Notes: a model not told the origin generated them from the letters alone. A DNA stretch of 64,000 bases from Cellulomonas sp. S1-8 (GCF_026184235.1 NZ_CP110806.1:3906001-3970000), one strand, 5' to 3'. Positions 52,523 through 61,447 are shown, counted from the first letter of the stretch. A program made the numbers and translations.

Positions 52523-52810
52523 ATGTCGTTCCAGGCCTATCTCGACGCCGTCGAGGAGAAGACCGGGCTCACGCCGCGCGAGCTCGTGGACCTCGCGCAC
52601 GGCCGTGGGTTCGACGCCTCGACCAAGGCCGGGCCCATCCTGGCGTGGCTGGCCGACGACTACGGGCTGGGGCGCGGGCACGGGATGGCGATGGTGCACG
52701 TCATCACCAAGGGCCCCACGATCGGCACCACGCACGTCGGCGGCACGGGCACGCACCGCGACGCGTCGGACACGCTGTGGCTCGACGGCAGGGCCACGCG
52801 CCCGCAGTGA
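52523..52810 (+). CDS. DUF4287 domain-containing protein
   Basis: 95-aa protein beginning MSFQAYLDAVEEKTGLTPRELVDLA, the standard DUF4287 start, then KAGPILAWLADDYGLGRGHGMAMVHVI. Small helical cytoplasmic protein, often near DUF5655 or heat-shock-associated genes; function unknown. The upstream AAGGAG site at 52511 supports the ATG. Confidence 0.88.
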   Translation: MSFQAYLDAVEEKTGLTPRELVDLAHGRGFDASTKAGPILAWLADDYGLGRGHGMAMVHVITKGPTIGTTHVGGTGTHRDASDTLWLDGRATRPQ

Positions 52811-52948
52811 GGGCGACGCGACCAGTAGGGGCAGCCTGCCGGCCGACCGCGGTGACCGCGTCGCCGGGGGCTGCCATGCTCGAGACGCGGTGCCGACACC
52901 CTCGTCCCTGTGCCCTGGGTGCTGCCGCCCCCGCCCCGGAGGACCGAC

Positions 52949-54283
52949 ATGCGCCCCACCACCGTCGTCGCGGCCTGCCCCGTCCACGCGCACGTCAGCC
53001 CGCTGCTGCCCGTGGCCCGCGCGCTCGTCGACGCGGGGCACCGCGTGCGGTTCCTCACCGCCGAGCGGTTCCGCACCGAGGTCGAGGCCACCGGCGCCGA
53101 GCTCGCTCCCCTGCCGCCCGACGCCGGCTTCGACGAGCGCACGCTCGACGTCGACCACCCCGAGCGGGCCGGCCGCACCGGCGCCGCCGCCATGCGCTGG
53201 GACCTGACCGAGCTGTTCATCAGGCGCATCGCCACGCAGGTCGCGGCACTCGACGCGATCCTCGACGAGGCCGACGGCACCGACGGCACGGTAGGTGCCC
53301 TCGTCTTCGACCCGCTGTTCCTCGGCGCCTTCGCGATCACCACCCGCCCGCCCGCGCAGCGCCCCCGCACCGTCGTCGTCGGCATCTTCCCGTCCGCGAC
53401 GCCGCACCCCGGCGTGCCGCCGTTCGGCCCCGGCCTGACCCCGATGCCGGGCCTGGGCGGTCGGGTGCGCGACGCGCTCGTGCGGGCCGCCGTGGAGCGG
53501 GGCGCGCTGCGGCCCGCCCAGGTCGCGGCCGTCCGCGCGATGCGCGACATCGGTGCACGTCCGCCGGCCGGCTTCCTGTTCGGCTGGGCGGCCAGCGCCG
53601 ACGTCACCGTCCAGCTCACCGTCCCCGGGTTCGAGTACCCGCGCCCGCTCCTGGGCGACACGTTCCGGCTCCTCGGCCCGACGGGCGTCCCGCGCCCCGG
53701 CAGCGTGACCGTCGACCCCGCGACCCTGCCCGGGTGGTGGTCGGACCTGGACGGGCGCACGGTCGTGCACGTCACGCAGGGCACGGTCGCCAACGACGAC
53801 CCGGCCCAGCTGCTGCGCCCCACGATCGACGCCCTGGCCGACGAGGACGTGCTGGTCGTCGCCGCGACCGGCGGCGCCCCGGTCGAGAACCTCGGCCCGC
53901 TGCCCGCGAACGTGCGTGCCGAGCGCATGCTCCCCTACCCCGCCCTGCTTCCCCGCACCGACGTCATGGTGACCAACGGCGGGTACGGCGGGGTGCACTG
54001 GGCGCTCGCCCACGGCGTCCCGCTGGTCGTCGCGGGCGCCACGGAGGACAAGGCCGAGGTGGGGGCGCGCGTCGCGTGGTCCGGCGCCGGCGTCCGCCTG
54101 CGTGGCAACCGGCCGACTGCCGACCGGGTCCGCGACGCCGTCCGCACGGTCCGCACCGACCCGTCGTACCGGGCGAGCGCGCAGCGGCTGGCCGAGCAGA
54201 TCGCGGCCTCGCCGGGCGCGGCCGGGGTCGTCGACGCCGTGACCGCGAGCGGCCCGGGCTCCGGTGTCGGCGGGTGCCGGTAG
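52949..54283 (+). CDS. Glycosyltransferase, UDP-glucuronosyl/MGT-like (GT1)
   Basis: 444-aa GT-B fold glycosyltransferase. N-terminal acceptor domain starts CPVHAHVSPLLPVARALVDAGHRVRFLT. The C-terminal donor domain has VVHVTQGTVAN and the GT1 signature region TNGGYGGVHWALAHGVPLVVAGATEDKAEV. Relatives glycosylate macrolides, flavonoids or lipids. ATG 52949 follows GGAGG; the longer ATG at 52910 lacks a ribosome site. No natural-product cluster surrounds it, so detoxification by glycosylation is more likely than biosynthesis. Confidence 0.88.
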   Translation: MRPTTVVAACPVHAHVSPLLPVARALVDAGHRVRFLTAERFRTEVEATGAELAPLPPDAGFDERTLDVDHPERAGRTGAAAMRWDLTELFIRRIATQVAALDAILDEADGTDGTVGALVFDPLFLGAFAITTRPPAQRPRTVVVGIFPSATPHPGVPPFGPGLTPMPGLGGRVRDALVRAAVERGALRPAQVAAVRAMRDIGARPPAGFLFGWAASADVTVQLTVPGFEYPRPLLGDTFRLLGPTGVPRPGSVTVDPATLPGWWSDLDGRTVVHVTQGTVANDDPAQLLRPTIDALADEDVLVVAATGGAPVENLGPLPANVRAERMLPYPALLPRTDVMVTNGGYGGVHWALAHGVPLVVAGATEDKAEVGARVAWSGAGVRLRGNRPTADRVRDAVRTVRTDPSYRASAQRLAEQIAASPGAAGVVDAVTASGPGSGVGGCR

Positions 54284-54293
54284 CGTCGCGGCC

Positions 54294-54590
54294 GTGCCGG
54301 AGTACGAGGTCGACGTCACCCTGTGGCAGGTCGAGAACGGGTCGTGGGTGTTCGCGGCCCTGCCGTTCGACGTCGCCGACCAGGTGGACGAGGTGACGCG
54401 CGGCCGGCAGGGCGGGTTCGGCTCGGTCCGGGTCGAGGTGACGCTCGGGCCGACGACGTGGCGCACGTCGCTGTTCCCGGACAAGGTGCGCGAGACGTTC
54501 GTGCTGCCGGTCAAGAAGGCGGTCCGGACGGCCGCCGGCGTCGCGGTCGGCGACGTGGTGCGCGTGCGGCTGCGGCTCGTCGACGGGTGA
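54294..54590 (+). CDS. DUF1905 domain-containing protein
   Basis: 98-aa beta-barrel-like protein: WVFAALPFDVADQVDEVTRGRQGGFGSVRVEVTLG and KKAVRTAAGVAVGDVVRVRL fit the DUF1905 family. GTG 54294 chosen because the conserved part starts at VPEYEVDVTLW. It begins 10 bases after the glycosyltransferase stop. Function unknown. Confidence 0.85.
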   Translation: MPEYEVDVTLWQVENGSWVFAALPFDVADQVDEVTRGRQGGFGSVRVEVTLGPTTWRTSLFPDKVRETFVLPVKKAVRTAAGVAVGDVVRVRLRLVDG

Positions 54591-54596
54591 GGCGCG

Positions 54597-54818
54597 TCAG
54601 GACGAGATGCGGCCCTTGGCGAAGTAGGCCAGCGGGCCCACCCAGTTGACGAGCAGCGCGATCGCCCACACGGACTTGGGACCGTTCACCTGGTCCGCGG
54701 GGCGGCGGACGAGGTCGCGGTAGGCGGCGGTGGTCAGGGCGATCTGGGCGGCGCCGACGAGGGACACCACCACGCGCCGACCGGTGCTCATCGCCAGCCA
54801 CTTCTTCTGCAGGTGCAC
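54597..54818 (-). CDS. Small membrane protein, PLDc_N-like
   Basis: 73-aa protein with two hydrophobic segments; the end KSVWAIALLVNWVGPLAYFAKGR matches the phospholipase D-nuclease N-terminal (PLDc_N) family, here stand-alone as is common in actinobacteria. Function unknown. A GTG at 54818 gives the full frame; ATG at about 54791 (MSTGRRVVV) is equally possible. Confidence 0.8.
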   Translation of the reverse strand: MHLQKKWLAMSTGRRVVVSLVGAAQIALTTAAYRDLVRRPADQVNGPKSVWAIALLVNWVGPLAYFAKGRISS

Positions 54819-54923
54819 GTCGGACCTCCGGGGTGGGCGCGCTCGGCGCGGGACGGGTCACCCCCATCGTCCACCAGCGCCGCACGCGCCGCAGGACCGG
54901 ACGTCCCGCCGTAACCTGGCGGC

Positions 54924-55409
54924 ATGGAGCTCACCCTGGGTCTCGACGAGGCCCTGACCCTGGCCCGTGCGGCCGACGCGATCCCGTCCGCCGTGACCGA
55001 CGTGCGCGGGGAGGCCCGCCTGGTCCGCGCCCAGGTCAAGGTGCACGAGCTGCCGGGGGTCCCCGGTGCCGTCCGCATGGCGACGCGGCTGGCGGGACCC
55101 GTCGACGTGCGCGTCGAGGACCGTGGGGTGACGGGCCGCACCTGGCAGGTGGCGGTCGTCGCGTCGCACCCGGTGCTGCGCATGGACCTCAGCGGGTTCG
55201 TGACGGACGCCGTCCGCGGGCAGCTGGGCAAGCTGCCCCCGGGCGTCGCGACGGTGCACACCGCGGGCGGCGCGACCGTCGTCGAGGTCGACCTCGACCG
55301 CCTGGGCCCGCTGGTCGGCGAGGCGTTCCCGGCAGCGCGCGGGCTGGCGCTGCGCGTCGACGACGTGGAGCTCGGCGACCGTCTGCGGCTGGCCGCCACG
55401 GTCCGGTGA
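54924..55409 (+). CDS. Conserved hypothetical protein
   Basis: 161-aa protein without signal peptide or membrane helix. The alternating strand pattern (AVTDVRGEARLVRAQVKV, VDVRVEDRGVTGRTWQVAVV, LALRVDDVELGDRLRLAATV) suggests a beta-rich lipid- or ligand-binding fold, loosely like DUF2993 but not convincingly. Complete, with clear high-GC third positions supporting coding. Not recognised. Confidence 0.65.
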   Translation: MELTLGLDEALTLARAADAIPSAVTDVRGEARLVRAQVKVHELPGVPGAVRMATRLAGPVDVRVEDRGVTGRTWQVAVVASHPVLRMDLSGFVTDAVRGQLGKLPPGVATVHTAGGATVVEVDLDRLGPLVGEAFPAARGLALRVDDVELGDRLRLAATVR

Positions 55410-55526
55410 CGCGTGGCCGGGAGGCCCGCAAGATCGTGGTACCAACCCCTCGCGCGGGCGCGATCTGTGCCGCTAGGCTGTCTCTCGTAGTCGCAGTGCT
55501 TTGTTTGTCCCGTTCTCCGGAGCGGA

Positions 55527-55561
55527 CGACGACCACCGTGATTCACCGGTCCCGGTCGTCG
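55527..55561 (+). promoter_or_regulatory. Structured 5' leader of cold-shock gene
   Basis: CGACGACC (55527-55534) pairs with GGTCGTCG (55554-55561) around an ACCG/CGGT inner stem in the leader before the csp start. Long structured leaders are known to control csp translation by temperature; here it is inferred from structure and position. Confidence 0.4.
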
Positions 55562-55591
55562 GGTCCGTAGTAGCCGCATGAGGAGAATGAC

Positions 55592-55795
55592 GTGCCCACT
55601 GGCATCGTGAAGTGGTTCAACGCCGAGAAGGGTTTCGGCTTCATCGCCCCCGAGGATGGCGGCCCGGACGTGTTCGTCCACTACTCGGCCATCCAGACGC
55701 AGGGCTACCGCTCGCTCGAGGAGAACCAGCGCGTGCAGTTCGACGTGCAGGCCGGCCCCAAGGGCCCGCAGGCCTCGAACGTCACCACCGCCTGA
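55592..55795 (+). CDS. cspA: Cold-shock protein (CspA family)
   Basis: 67-aa single-strand nucleic-acid-binding protein and RNA chaperone. The RNP1 motif KGFGFI and RNP2 motif VFVHYSAI are intact, preceded by [13 protein letters not shown] start with AGGAGA at 55581-55586. A long leader upstream and a strong terminator 34 bases downstream make it a single-gene unit. Confidence 0.97.
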   Translation: MPTGIVKWFNAEKGFGFIAPEDGGPDVFVHYSAIQTQGYRSLEENQRVQFDVQAGPKGPQASNVTTA

Positions 55796-55828
55796 GCGAC
55801 GAGCACCCCGAGCCCACGGGCTCACCGG

Positions 55829-55859
55829 AAGGCGCCCCGACCACTGGTCGGGGCGCCTT
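55829..55859 (+). terminator. Intrinsic terminator of cspA
   Basis: Perfect 14-bp stem AAGGCGCCCCGACC / GGTCGGGGCGCCTT with a 3-base loop, 34 bases past the stop codon, followed by TTCTGCGTTC. Confidence 0.9.
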
Positions 55860-55941
55860 CTGCGTTCCGGCCACCCCGTCGCCGACGCACCACCATGGTC
55901 GCGAGCCCCCGAACCCCGCTCCCGGGCCCCGTCCCCCACCC

Positions 55942-56150
55942 CGCCGAGCGCAACACCGCTCCCCGAATGGGCCTCCCAACGGGGACCCATGTCCCGCTCG
56001 CGCCACACCCCGCCGACCGGAACACGGCTCCCTGAAACGGCCGGCAGACGGGGACCCATGTTCCGGTCGCGCCACCCCCGCCGCCCACCGGAACACCAGT
56101 CACCTGTTCGACCGGCCGACGGGGACTGGTGTGCCGGTCGGCGACGCGGG
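55942..56150. repeat. Three tandem ~70-bp units, each an inverted repeat
   Basis: Units start near 55942, 56011 and 56082 (spacing 69 and 71). Each contains CGGGGACcCATGT-like and CGCCNACCGGAACA-like segments that pair with each other: arms 55946-55955/55990-55999, 56015-56024/56059-56068 (perfect 10 bp) and 56086-56100/56125-56139. Arm changes are compensated between units (GAGCG with CGCTC; GACCG with CGGTC). Non-coding, directly upstream of the PadR operon. Confidence 0.75.
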
Positions 56151-56168
56151 GCTAGGTTGCGTGACGAT

Positions 56169-56189
56169 CTAGTCAGTCGTACTGTCTAG
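56169..56189. promoter_or_regulatory. Candidate PadR operator overlapping the padR start
   Basis: Inverted repeat CTAGTCAG-TCGTA-CTGTCTAG (8-5-8, one mismatch), AT-rich, ending two bases before the padR ATG. It fits autorepression by the PadR protein; the transcript may have a very short leader. Confidence 0.6.
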
Positions 56190-56191
56190 CC

Positions 56192-56578
56192 ATGGTCAGC
56201 CGCACCGCACCCGTCCCCGACGGGCCGTCGTCCGACGCCGTCGGCGAGTGGCCCGGCGAGTGGCTGCGCGGGGTCCTGTCCCTGTGCGCACTGCGCGTCC
56301 TGGCCGACGGCGCCACCTACGGCTACGACATCGCCCAGCGGCTCGCCGCCGCGGGTCTCGGCGAGATCAAGGGCGGCACCCTGTACCCCCTGCTCGGCCG
56401 GTTGCACGCCGCGGGGCTCCTCGACGAGGAGTGGCGCCCGGGCGACGGCGGCCCCGGCCGCAAGTACTACGCCCTGACCGACGCGGGGCGCACCCACCTG
56501 CACGACGAGGGCGCGCGCTGGTCCCGCTTCGCCGACCTCACCCAGTCGTTCGTCACGCAACCGGAGGTCTCCCGATGA
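56192..56578 (+). CDS. PadR-family transcriptional regulator
   Basis: 128-aa winged-helix regulator: LSLCALRVLADGATYGYDIAQRLAAAGLGEIKGGTLYPLLGRLHAAGLLDEEW and GPGRKYYALTDAGR are textbook PadR motifs. Its stop overlaps the ATG of a HAAS-domain membrane protein (ATGA). PadR-HAAS pairs are a known arrangement in which the membrane protein is thought to antagonise or sense for the regulator. Confidence 0.93.
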   Translation: MVSRTAPVPDGPSSDAVGEWPGEWLRGVLSLCALRVLADGATYGYDIAQRLAAAGLGEIKGGTLYPLLGRLHAAGLLDEEWRPGDGGPGRKYYALTDAGRTHLHDEGARWSRFADLTQSFVTQPEVSR

Positions 56579-57297
56579 GCACCGACCCCGCCACCCTCGC
56601 CCCCCACGTCGAGCCGCGCTGGCGCGACGGCTTCGTCGTCGAGCTGCGGCTGCGCAACGTGCCCGGGGCCTCGATCGGCGACGCCCTTGCCGAGGTCGAG
56701 GCGCACTGCGTCGACGCCGGCCAGGACGCCGAGACGGCGTTCGGCGACCCAGTCGCGTACGCACGCGGGATCGCCGGGGTCCTGCCCCGCCGTCGCACGC
56801 CGGTACGGGACGGGGCCGCCGTCGTCGTGCAGACCGCAGGAGTCGTGGGGGTCGTGTGGGCGGTGCCGCCGTGGCTGCACGGCGAGCCCCTCGCACTCTC
56901 CGGCGGCATGGCGGCGAGCGTGATCGCCACGCTGCTCGTCGCGGTCGCCCTGTGCTTCGCACCGGCCGCGGTGCTGGGTCGCCTTGCGCGCGTCCGGTGG
57001 TGGCTTGCGGGGCTGGCGGGCTCCGTGATCGCGCTCGTCCTCGCTTACACGGCGCTCCTGCCGGGCGGTGCACTGACAGCAGCTGCGGCCCCGGTCGTCC
57101 TGGTCAGCGTCATCCTGCTGGCGGCGGGCGCCGCGGCCCTGCACGCTCTGGGTGCCACGAACGACGCCGTCACAGGACCCGGGGACGACGACGCCGAGGG
57201 GGCGCGACGAGCCCGCCGCACCTCGGTCCTCCTGAGCGCGGCGCTGCCTGCCGTCGCGCTGCTCGCCGCTGGCCTGCTGGCCCTGCTGCCGCGCTGA
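56575..57297 (+). CDS. HAAS-domain membrane protein, copy 1
   Basis: 240-aa protein. The N-terminal ~70 residues form a HAAS signalling domain (FVVELRLRNVPGASIGDALAEVEAHCVDAGQDAETAFGDPVAYA), followed by about five hydrophobic segments. Coupled to padR by a 4-base overlap. Its N-terminal domain is very similar to that of the next gene, including the ribosome site and first codons, which marks a tandem duplication; the membrane parts differ. Confidence 0.85.
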   Translation: MSTDPATLAPHVEPRWRDGFVVELRLRNVPGASIGDALAEVEAHCVDAGQDAETAFGDPVAYARGIAGVLPRRRTPVRDGAAVVVQTAGVVGVVWAVPPWLHGEPLALSGGMAASVIATLLVAVALCFAPAAVLGRLARVRWWLAGLAGSVIALVLAYTALLPGGALTAAAAPVVLVSVILLAAGAAALHALGATNDAVTGPGDDDAEGARRARRTSVLLSAALPAVALLAAGLLALLPR

Positions 57298-57351
57298 GCC
57301 GCGCCCGCCGTCCCCGCATCCCACGTCCGCCACACGCCCGGAGGCCTCCCG

Positions 57352-58104
57352 ATGAGCACCGAGATCACTCAGCTCGCCCCCCACGTCGAGAAGTCCTGGG
57401 CCGACGACTTCGTCGTCGAGCTGCGGCTGCGGGACGTGCCCGGCGCCGCGATCGGCGACGTGCTGACCGAGGTGGACGCGCACGTGGTCGACTCCGGCAC
57501 CAGCGCGCGCGACGCGTTCGGCGACCCCGTGCAGTACGCCGTGCAGATCGCCGAGACCGCCGGGCGGCCCACACCTGACGACCCGCGGGAGATGGTGCCG
57601 CTCGCGCTCGGCGGTGCCGGGCTGGTCGTCGCGATCGACGGCGTCGTGGAGTGGTTCGGCGACGGGACGGTCGACGTGACCGGGGGCACGGTGGCCCTCG
57701 TCCTCGCGGTGCTCACGCTGCCGTTCGTCGTCCAGCGGCACGGCACGCCGCTGCTGCGCTACCTGGTCGCGAGCTCGTTCTGGCGGATCTGGCTGCTGAG
57801 CATGGCGTTCATGGGGGCCCTGGTCGGTCTCGCGCTGCTGGCGCGGACGTGGCACATCGGCACCCTGCCCGCACCGCCCGTGGCCGTCGCCGCGCTCGCG
57901 CTGCTGGCGGTCACGACCGCGCTCGAGCTGCGCAACCGCTCGGAGGTCGACCCGCTGCTGGCCCCGGGTGCCGATCGTGCGACGGCCGACGCCGCGGCCC
58001 GGCGCGACGCCCGCGGGCTGGCGCTGGTCGTCACCGGGATCCAGGTCGGGAGCATCGCCGCCGCCGTGGGCCTGGCCGTCCTCGTCACGCACCTGGCCGG
58101 CTGA
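57352..58104 (+). CDS. HAAS-domain membrane protein, copy 2
   Basis: 250-aa paralogue of the preceding gene: FVVELRLRDVPGAAIGDVLTEVDAHVVDSG, AFGDPVQYA, then about five hydrophobic segments of different sequence. It is preceded by GGAGGCCTCCCG, nearly the same as the GGAGGTCTCCCG before copy 1. Both probably interact with the PadR regulator. It converges on the PlsC-like gene with 3 bases between the stops. Confidence 0.85.
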   Translation: MSTEITQLAPHVEKSWADDFVVELRLRDVPGAAIGDVLTEVDAHVVDSGTSARDAFGDPVQYAVQIAETAGRPTPDDPREMVPLALGGAGLVVAIDGVVEWFGDGTVDVTGGTVALVLAVLTLPFVVQRHGTPLLRYLVASSFWRIWLLSMAFMGALVGLALLARTWHIGTLPAPPVAVAALALLAVTTALELRNRSEVDPLLAPGADRATADAAARRDARGLALVVTGIQVGSIAAAVGLAVLVTHLAG

Positions 58105-58107
58105 GGG

Positions 58108-59412
58108 TCAGCGGCTCCAGCGCCGCACGACGAGGCCCAGCCCCACCGCGAACGTCGCGCCCGCCACCGCCAGGTACGGACCGTAGAACCGCCGCAGCAA
58201 CGGCGCACCCGCCCCGGCCGCCGCACCGACGGCGGCCCCCACCGCCAGCGACCGCACCCCCCGCGCCCCGAGCGCGTGCGCCGCGAGCGGTCCCGCGGGC
58301 ACGCGAGCGTCCCCCGCGGCGGCCGCGTACACCTTGACGGGGATGCCGTTGAGGGCCTGGCGCCAGATGCCGCGCGCGCCGGCGGCGGCGAGGTCCGCGG
58401 CGGCGCGCTCGCGCATCGCGCGCGTGGTCAGCGGCGCGGGCGGCTGCTCGCCGCGGGCCGTGAGCGCGCGGGTCACGAGGATCCCGGCGACGGACCCGAC
58501 GGCCAGGCATGCGGCGGCCGGCACCACGCGCCGCGGGTGCGACGCGGCGACGAGCACGAGGTACATCTCGGAGGTGACCGGCAGGCTCACGGCCTCGGCG
58601 AACCCCCAGGCCACGGCCCCGACCATGCCGGCCGGCCCGGACATGACGTTGCGCAGCACGCGCCACGTCCGCGAGCGCGACGGCACCGGCGGGCCGGCCG
58701 CGAGCATCCCCTCGATCTGCGCGACCAGGGGCGCCATGTCGGTGAGCTCGTGCGGGTCCAGCGGGTGCCCGACGCGCACCTCGACGGGCCCCGGCGTCAG
58801 GCGCCCCTTCTTGGCGAGCAGCTCCCGCGTGCCGACCACGGCGACGGGCAGGATCGGCACGTCGAACTCCTGGGCGATGCGCAGCGCGCCGCTGCGGAAC
58901 CGGCCCAGCTGCCCGTCGGTGGACCGCGTGCCCTCGGGGAACACCAGCAGGCTCGACCCCGAGCCGAGCACCTCGGTCGCGCCCTCGATGAGCGACTCGT
59001 ACCCGCCGCCGCCGTGCCGGCGCACGGGCACGGCGCCGATGGCGAGCTTGAGGAGCCGCGCCTTCCACGGGTCGTCGAACCAGTAGTCGCCGGCAGCGAC
59101 GACGACCGGCTTGTACGGCGCGGGGAACGCGGCGATGAGCGCCGGGGTGTCGGCATGCGACTGGTGGTTCGCGACGACGACCATCGCCTCGTAGGGCGCC
59201 GAGCCGACGACCCGGAAGCCGCCGATCAGGTGGAACGTGTTGCGCCAGGCGACGTGCCGGACCGCCCCGGCGAGGTTGAAGCCCGGCGGCAGCCCGACGC
59301 GCCGACGCAGCCGCCGCAGCGCGGCCGCCGGGTCGTGCGCGTGATCCTCGTCCGCGTGACCCTCGACCGCGTGACCCTCGACCGAGCCCGTCGCGGGCCG
59401 GTCCTCGCTCAT
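58108..59412 (-). CDS. Acyltransferase, PlsC/LPLAT family, with extra membrane domain
   Basis: 434-aa protein. The acyltransferase core has the catalytic NHQSHAD (His83-x4-Asp88) and substrate motif FPEGTRS (158-164). The C-terminal ~190 residues hold about four hydrophobic segments ([32 protein letters not shown]) not found in simple PlsC proteins; this part resembles membrane DedA/VTT-like segments but is not recognised with confidence. Third gene of a lipid trio with cdsA and a CDP-alcohol transferase, joined by 4-base overlaps, so it probably acylates a lipid made by its partners. Confidence 0.88.
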   Translation of the reverse strand: MSEDRPATGSVEGHAVEGHADEDHAHDPAAALRRLRRRVGLPPGFNLAGAVRHVAWRNTFHLIGGFRVVGSAPYEAMVVVANHQSHADTPALIAAFPAPYKPVVVAAGDYWFDDPWKARLLKLAIGAVPVRRHGGGGYESLIEGATEVLGSGSSLLVFPEGTRSTDGQLGRFRSGALRIAQEFDVPILPVAVVGTRELLAKKGRLTPGPVEVRVGHPLDPHELTDMAPLVAQIEGMLAAGPPVPSRSRTWRVLRNVMSGPAGMVGAVAWGFAEAVSLPVTSEMYLVLVAASHPRRVVPAAACLAVGSVAGILVTRALTARGEQPPAPLTTRAMRERAAADLAAAGARGIWRQALNGIPVKVYAAAAGDARVPAGPLAAHALGARGVRSLAVGAAVGAAAGAGAPLLRRFYGPYLAVAGATFAVGLGLVVRRWSR

Positions 59413-60344
59413 GCCAGCACCCACGCGAGCGGCAGGACGAGCAGCAGCGAGTCCACCCGGTCGAGCAGCCCGCCGAACCCGGGCAGCCACGTGCCCGCGT
59501 CCTTGACCCCTGCGCGTCGCTTCACCATGGACTCCACCAGATCTCCTCCTACACAGCCGAGCACCACGGCGACCACCAGGCCCACCGACACCGCTCCGAG
59601 CACGACGAGCACGAGCGTGCCGCCGACGGCCGCGCCGACGAGCCCGCCGACGGTCTTGTTGGGGCTCAGCGGCGACAGCGGCCGCCGCGCCCACGCGAAC
59701 CTCTTGAGCCCCTGCCCCCCGCACCACGCGGCGACGTCCGTCGCGGCCGCCGCGAAGCACAGCAGGAACGCGTCGGACCCGACGAGCACGAGGTGCGCGA
59801 GCGACCAGCACAGCCAGATCGACCCGAAGGCTGCGCCCGTCGCGCGCTCGACGCCGCGGTCGAGGTCGCCCGTCAGCACGGCCGGCACGGCGCACAGCAG
59901 CGCGATCAGCGGCACCAGGGCCAGCAGCCCGGGGTCGAGCCAGGCCGCCACGGGGTAGGCCACGGCCAGCACGAGCAGGATCACGGTCTCGGGACGCGGC
60001 AACCGCGTCATGGCGGCGAACTCCCGCACGGCCTGCAGCGCGAGCAGCACCGCCAGCAGGGTCGTCGGGCCGGGCCCGAGCCACATCGGGATGCCGATGA
60101 CGGGCAGGATCATCGCCCACGTCGTCCAGCGGCGCCGCAGCTCCGGCCGGCGGGACGCGAGCACGGGGACGGCGGCGACCGCGAGGATCGCGGCGGTCAG
60201 CACGAACAGGAAGACGGCCCGACCGTCGAGGTCGAGGTGCCAGTCGCCGAGCCGCAGGTCGAGCGCGTAGGCGGTGCGGTCCAGGCCGGTCCACGCCGCG
60301 AGCGGGTCGGCGACCCCGTCGCGCTGCGTCGGGTCGACGCTCAC
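59409..60344 (-). CDS. cdsA: Phosphatidate cytidylyltransferase (CdsA-like)
   Basis: 311-aa membrane enzyme making CDP-diacylglycerol from phosphatidate and CTP. The C-terminal signature is intact: [20 protein letters not shown] then [18 protein letters not shown] and about eight hydrophobic segments precede it. GTG 60344 overlaps the stop of the CDP-alcohol gene by 4 bases. It may be a second, dedicated CdsA paralogue rather than the housekeeping one, since frr/pyrH neighbours are absent. Confidence 0.92.
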   Translation of the reverse strand: MSVDPTQRDGVADPLAAWTGLDRTAYALDLRLGDWHLDLDGRAVFLFVLTAAILAVAAVPVLASRRPELRRRWTTWAMILPVIGIPMWLGPGPTTLLAVLLALQAVREFAAMTRLPRPETVILLVLAVAYPVAAWLDPGLLALVPLIALLCAVPAVLTGDLDRGVERATGAAFGSIWLCWSLAHLVLVGSDAFLLCFAAAATDVAAWCGGQGLKRFAWARRPLSPLSPNKTVGGLVGAAVGGTLVLVVLGAVSVGLVVAVVLGCVGGDLVESMVKRRAGVKDAGTWLPGFGGLLDRVDSLLLVLPLAWVLA

Positions 60345-60955
60345 GCGCCCGGACCGGCGGCCAGGGCCTGGCGGATGCGTCGTGCGCGCACGACGGCGGT
60401 GAGCACCGAGCCGACGACGACCACGACGGCGACACCGGGGAGCAGGGTCGGCACGGCGGACGCGAGCACCGCGAACGCGCACCGTTCGGTCTTGCCGAGC
60501 GGGCCGCCGTTGAGCCGCGGCGCGCCCGCACCGGCGCCGGCCAGCGACACGAACGTCGGCAGCGTCGCGGCGAGCGCGGCGACGAGCACCCACGCCAGGG
60601 GCGTCAGGCCGCCGACCGCGTCACCACCGGTGCGGACGGCCAGCACCGCCAGCCCGGCGAACATCAGCAGGTCCGACGACCGGTCGCCCAGCTCGTTGAG
60701 GACGAACCCCCACGGCCGTGACACCCCGCGTGCCCGCGCGACCGCACCGTCGAGGTTCGCGCCCGCGAGGCGCACGGCCAGCAGCACGAGGGCCGCGGGC
60801 CACCAGCCAAGCGCGAGGGCGACGGCCGCGAGCACCGCGCCGACGACGCCCACGACCGTGAAGGTGTCCGGTGACGTGCCGCGGGCGACCGCCCCGTCGA
60901 CGAACCGGTGCAGCCGCCGGGTGTACCAGGGCTTGAGCGCGTACAGCGACGGCAT
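60341..60955 (-). CDS. CDP-alcohol phosphatidyltransferase family protein with divergent motif
   Basis: 204-aa membrane protein with about six hydrophobic segments. The family motif is present in altered form: [10 protein letters not shown], eight residues, then GFVLNELGD. Compared with the usual D-x2-D-G-x2-A-R-x8-G-x3-D-x3-D, the first Asp is Ala and the third is Asn. It would join a CDP-linked lipid to an alcohol, but the altered ligands raise doubt about the reaction. ATG 60955 ([11 protein letters not shown]) fits family starts. First gene of the lipid trio. Confidence 0.8.
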   Translation of the reverse strand: MPSLYALKPWYTRRLHRFVDGAVARGTSPDTFTVVGVVGAVLAAVALALGWWPAALVLLAVRLAGANLDGAVARARGVSRPWGFVLNELGDRSSDLLMFAGLAVLAVRTGGDAVGGLTPLAWVLVAALAATLPTFVSLAGAGAGAPRLNGGPLGKTERCAFAVLASAVPTLLPGVAVVVVVGSVLTAVVRARRIRQALAAGPGA

Positions 60956-61113
60956 GCCCGCGACTGTACCCACCGGCTCCGCGCGCCGCGGCGCCGCGGC
61001 GCGGAGGTCACCCGCCCGCCCCACAGCGGCGGACGGCCCGGTCGTCGTGGCGCGCGGGTGACGCGGCGCGGACGGTCCGAGAGGCAGCGCCCCGCACCCC
61101 CTAGACTCGGCCC

Positions 61114-61434
61114 GTGATCTTCAAGGCGGTGGGCGAGGGGCGCCCGTACCCGGACCACGGGTTGACGACCCCCGCGCAGTGGGCGGACGTCCCACCGCGT
61201 CAGGTACGGCTCGACGAGCTCGTCACGACGAAGCGCAACCTGGACCTCGACGCGCTGCTCGCCGAGGACTCGACGTTCTACGGCGACCTGTTCGCCCACG
61301 TCGTCGAGTACCGGGGCGTCCTCTACCTCGAGGACGGTCTGCACCGTGCCGTGCGCGCCGCCCTCCACCAGCGCGCGCTGCTGCACGCGCGGGTGCTGGT
61401 GGTGGACGTGACCGCCGCGAGCCGGGGCGAGTGA
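61114..61434 (+). CDS. Small conserved protein with ParB-like DGxHR motif
   Basis: 106-aa protein beginning MIFKAVGEGRPYPDHGL, conserved in actinobacteria beside LytR_C-type genes and sometimes labelled a VapB-like antitoxin. PPRQVRLDELVTTKRNLDLDALL followed by YLEDGLHRAVRAAL resembles the ParB/Srx fold, in which DGxHR binds nucleotide. No toxin gene is adjacent, so antitoxin function is doubtful. GTG start. The next gene starts 13 bases later. Confidence 0.75.
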   Translation: MIFKAVGEGRPYPDHGLTTPAQWADVPPRQVRLDELVTTKRNLDLDALLAEDSTFYGDLFAHVVEYRGVLYLEDGLHRAVRAALHQRALLHARVLVVDVTAASRGE

Positions 61435-61447
61435 GGGACGGGGCCGC

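Noticed and set aside
55942..56150. CRISPR array
   Set aside because: Only three units, each internally palindromic over its whole length, with no identical repeats separated by unique spacers and no cas genes.
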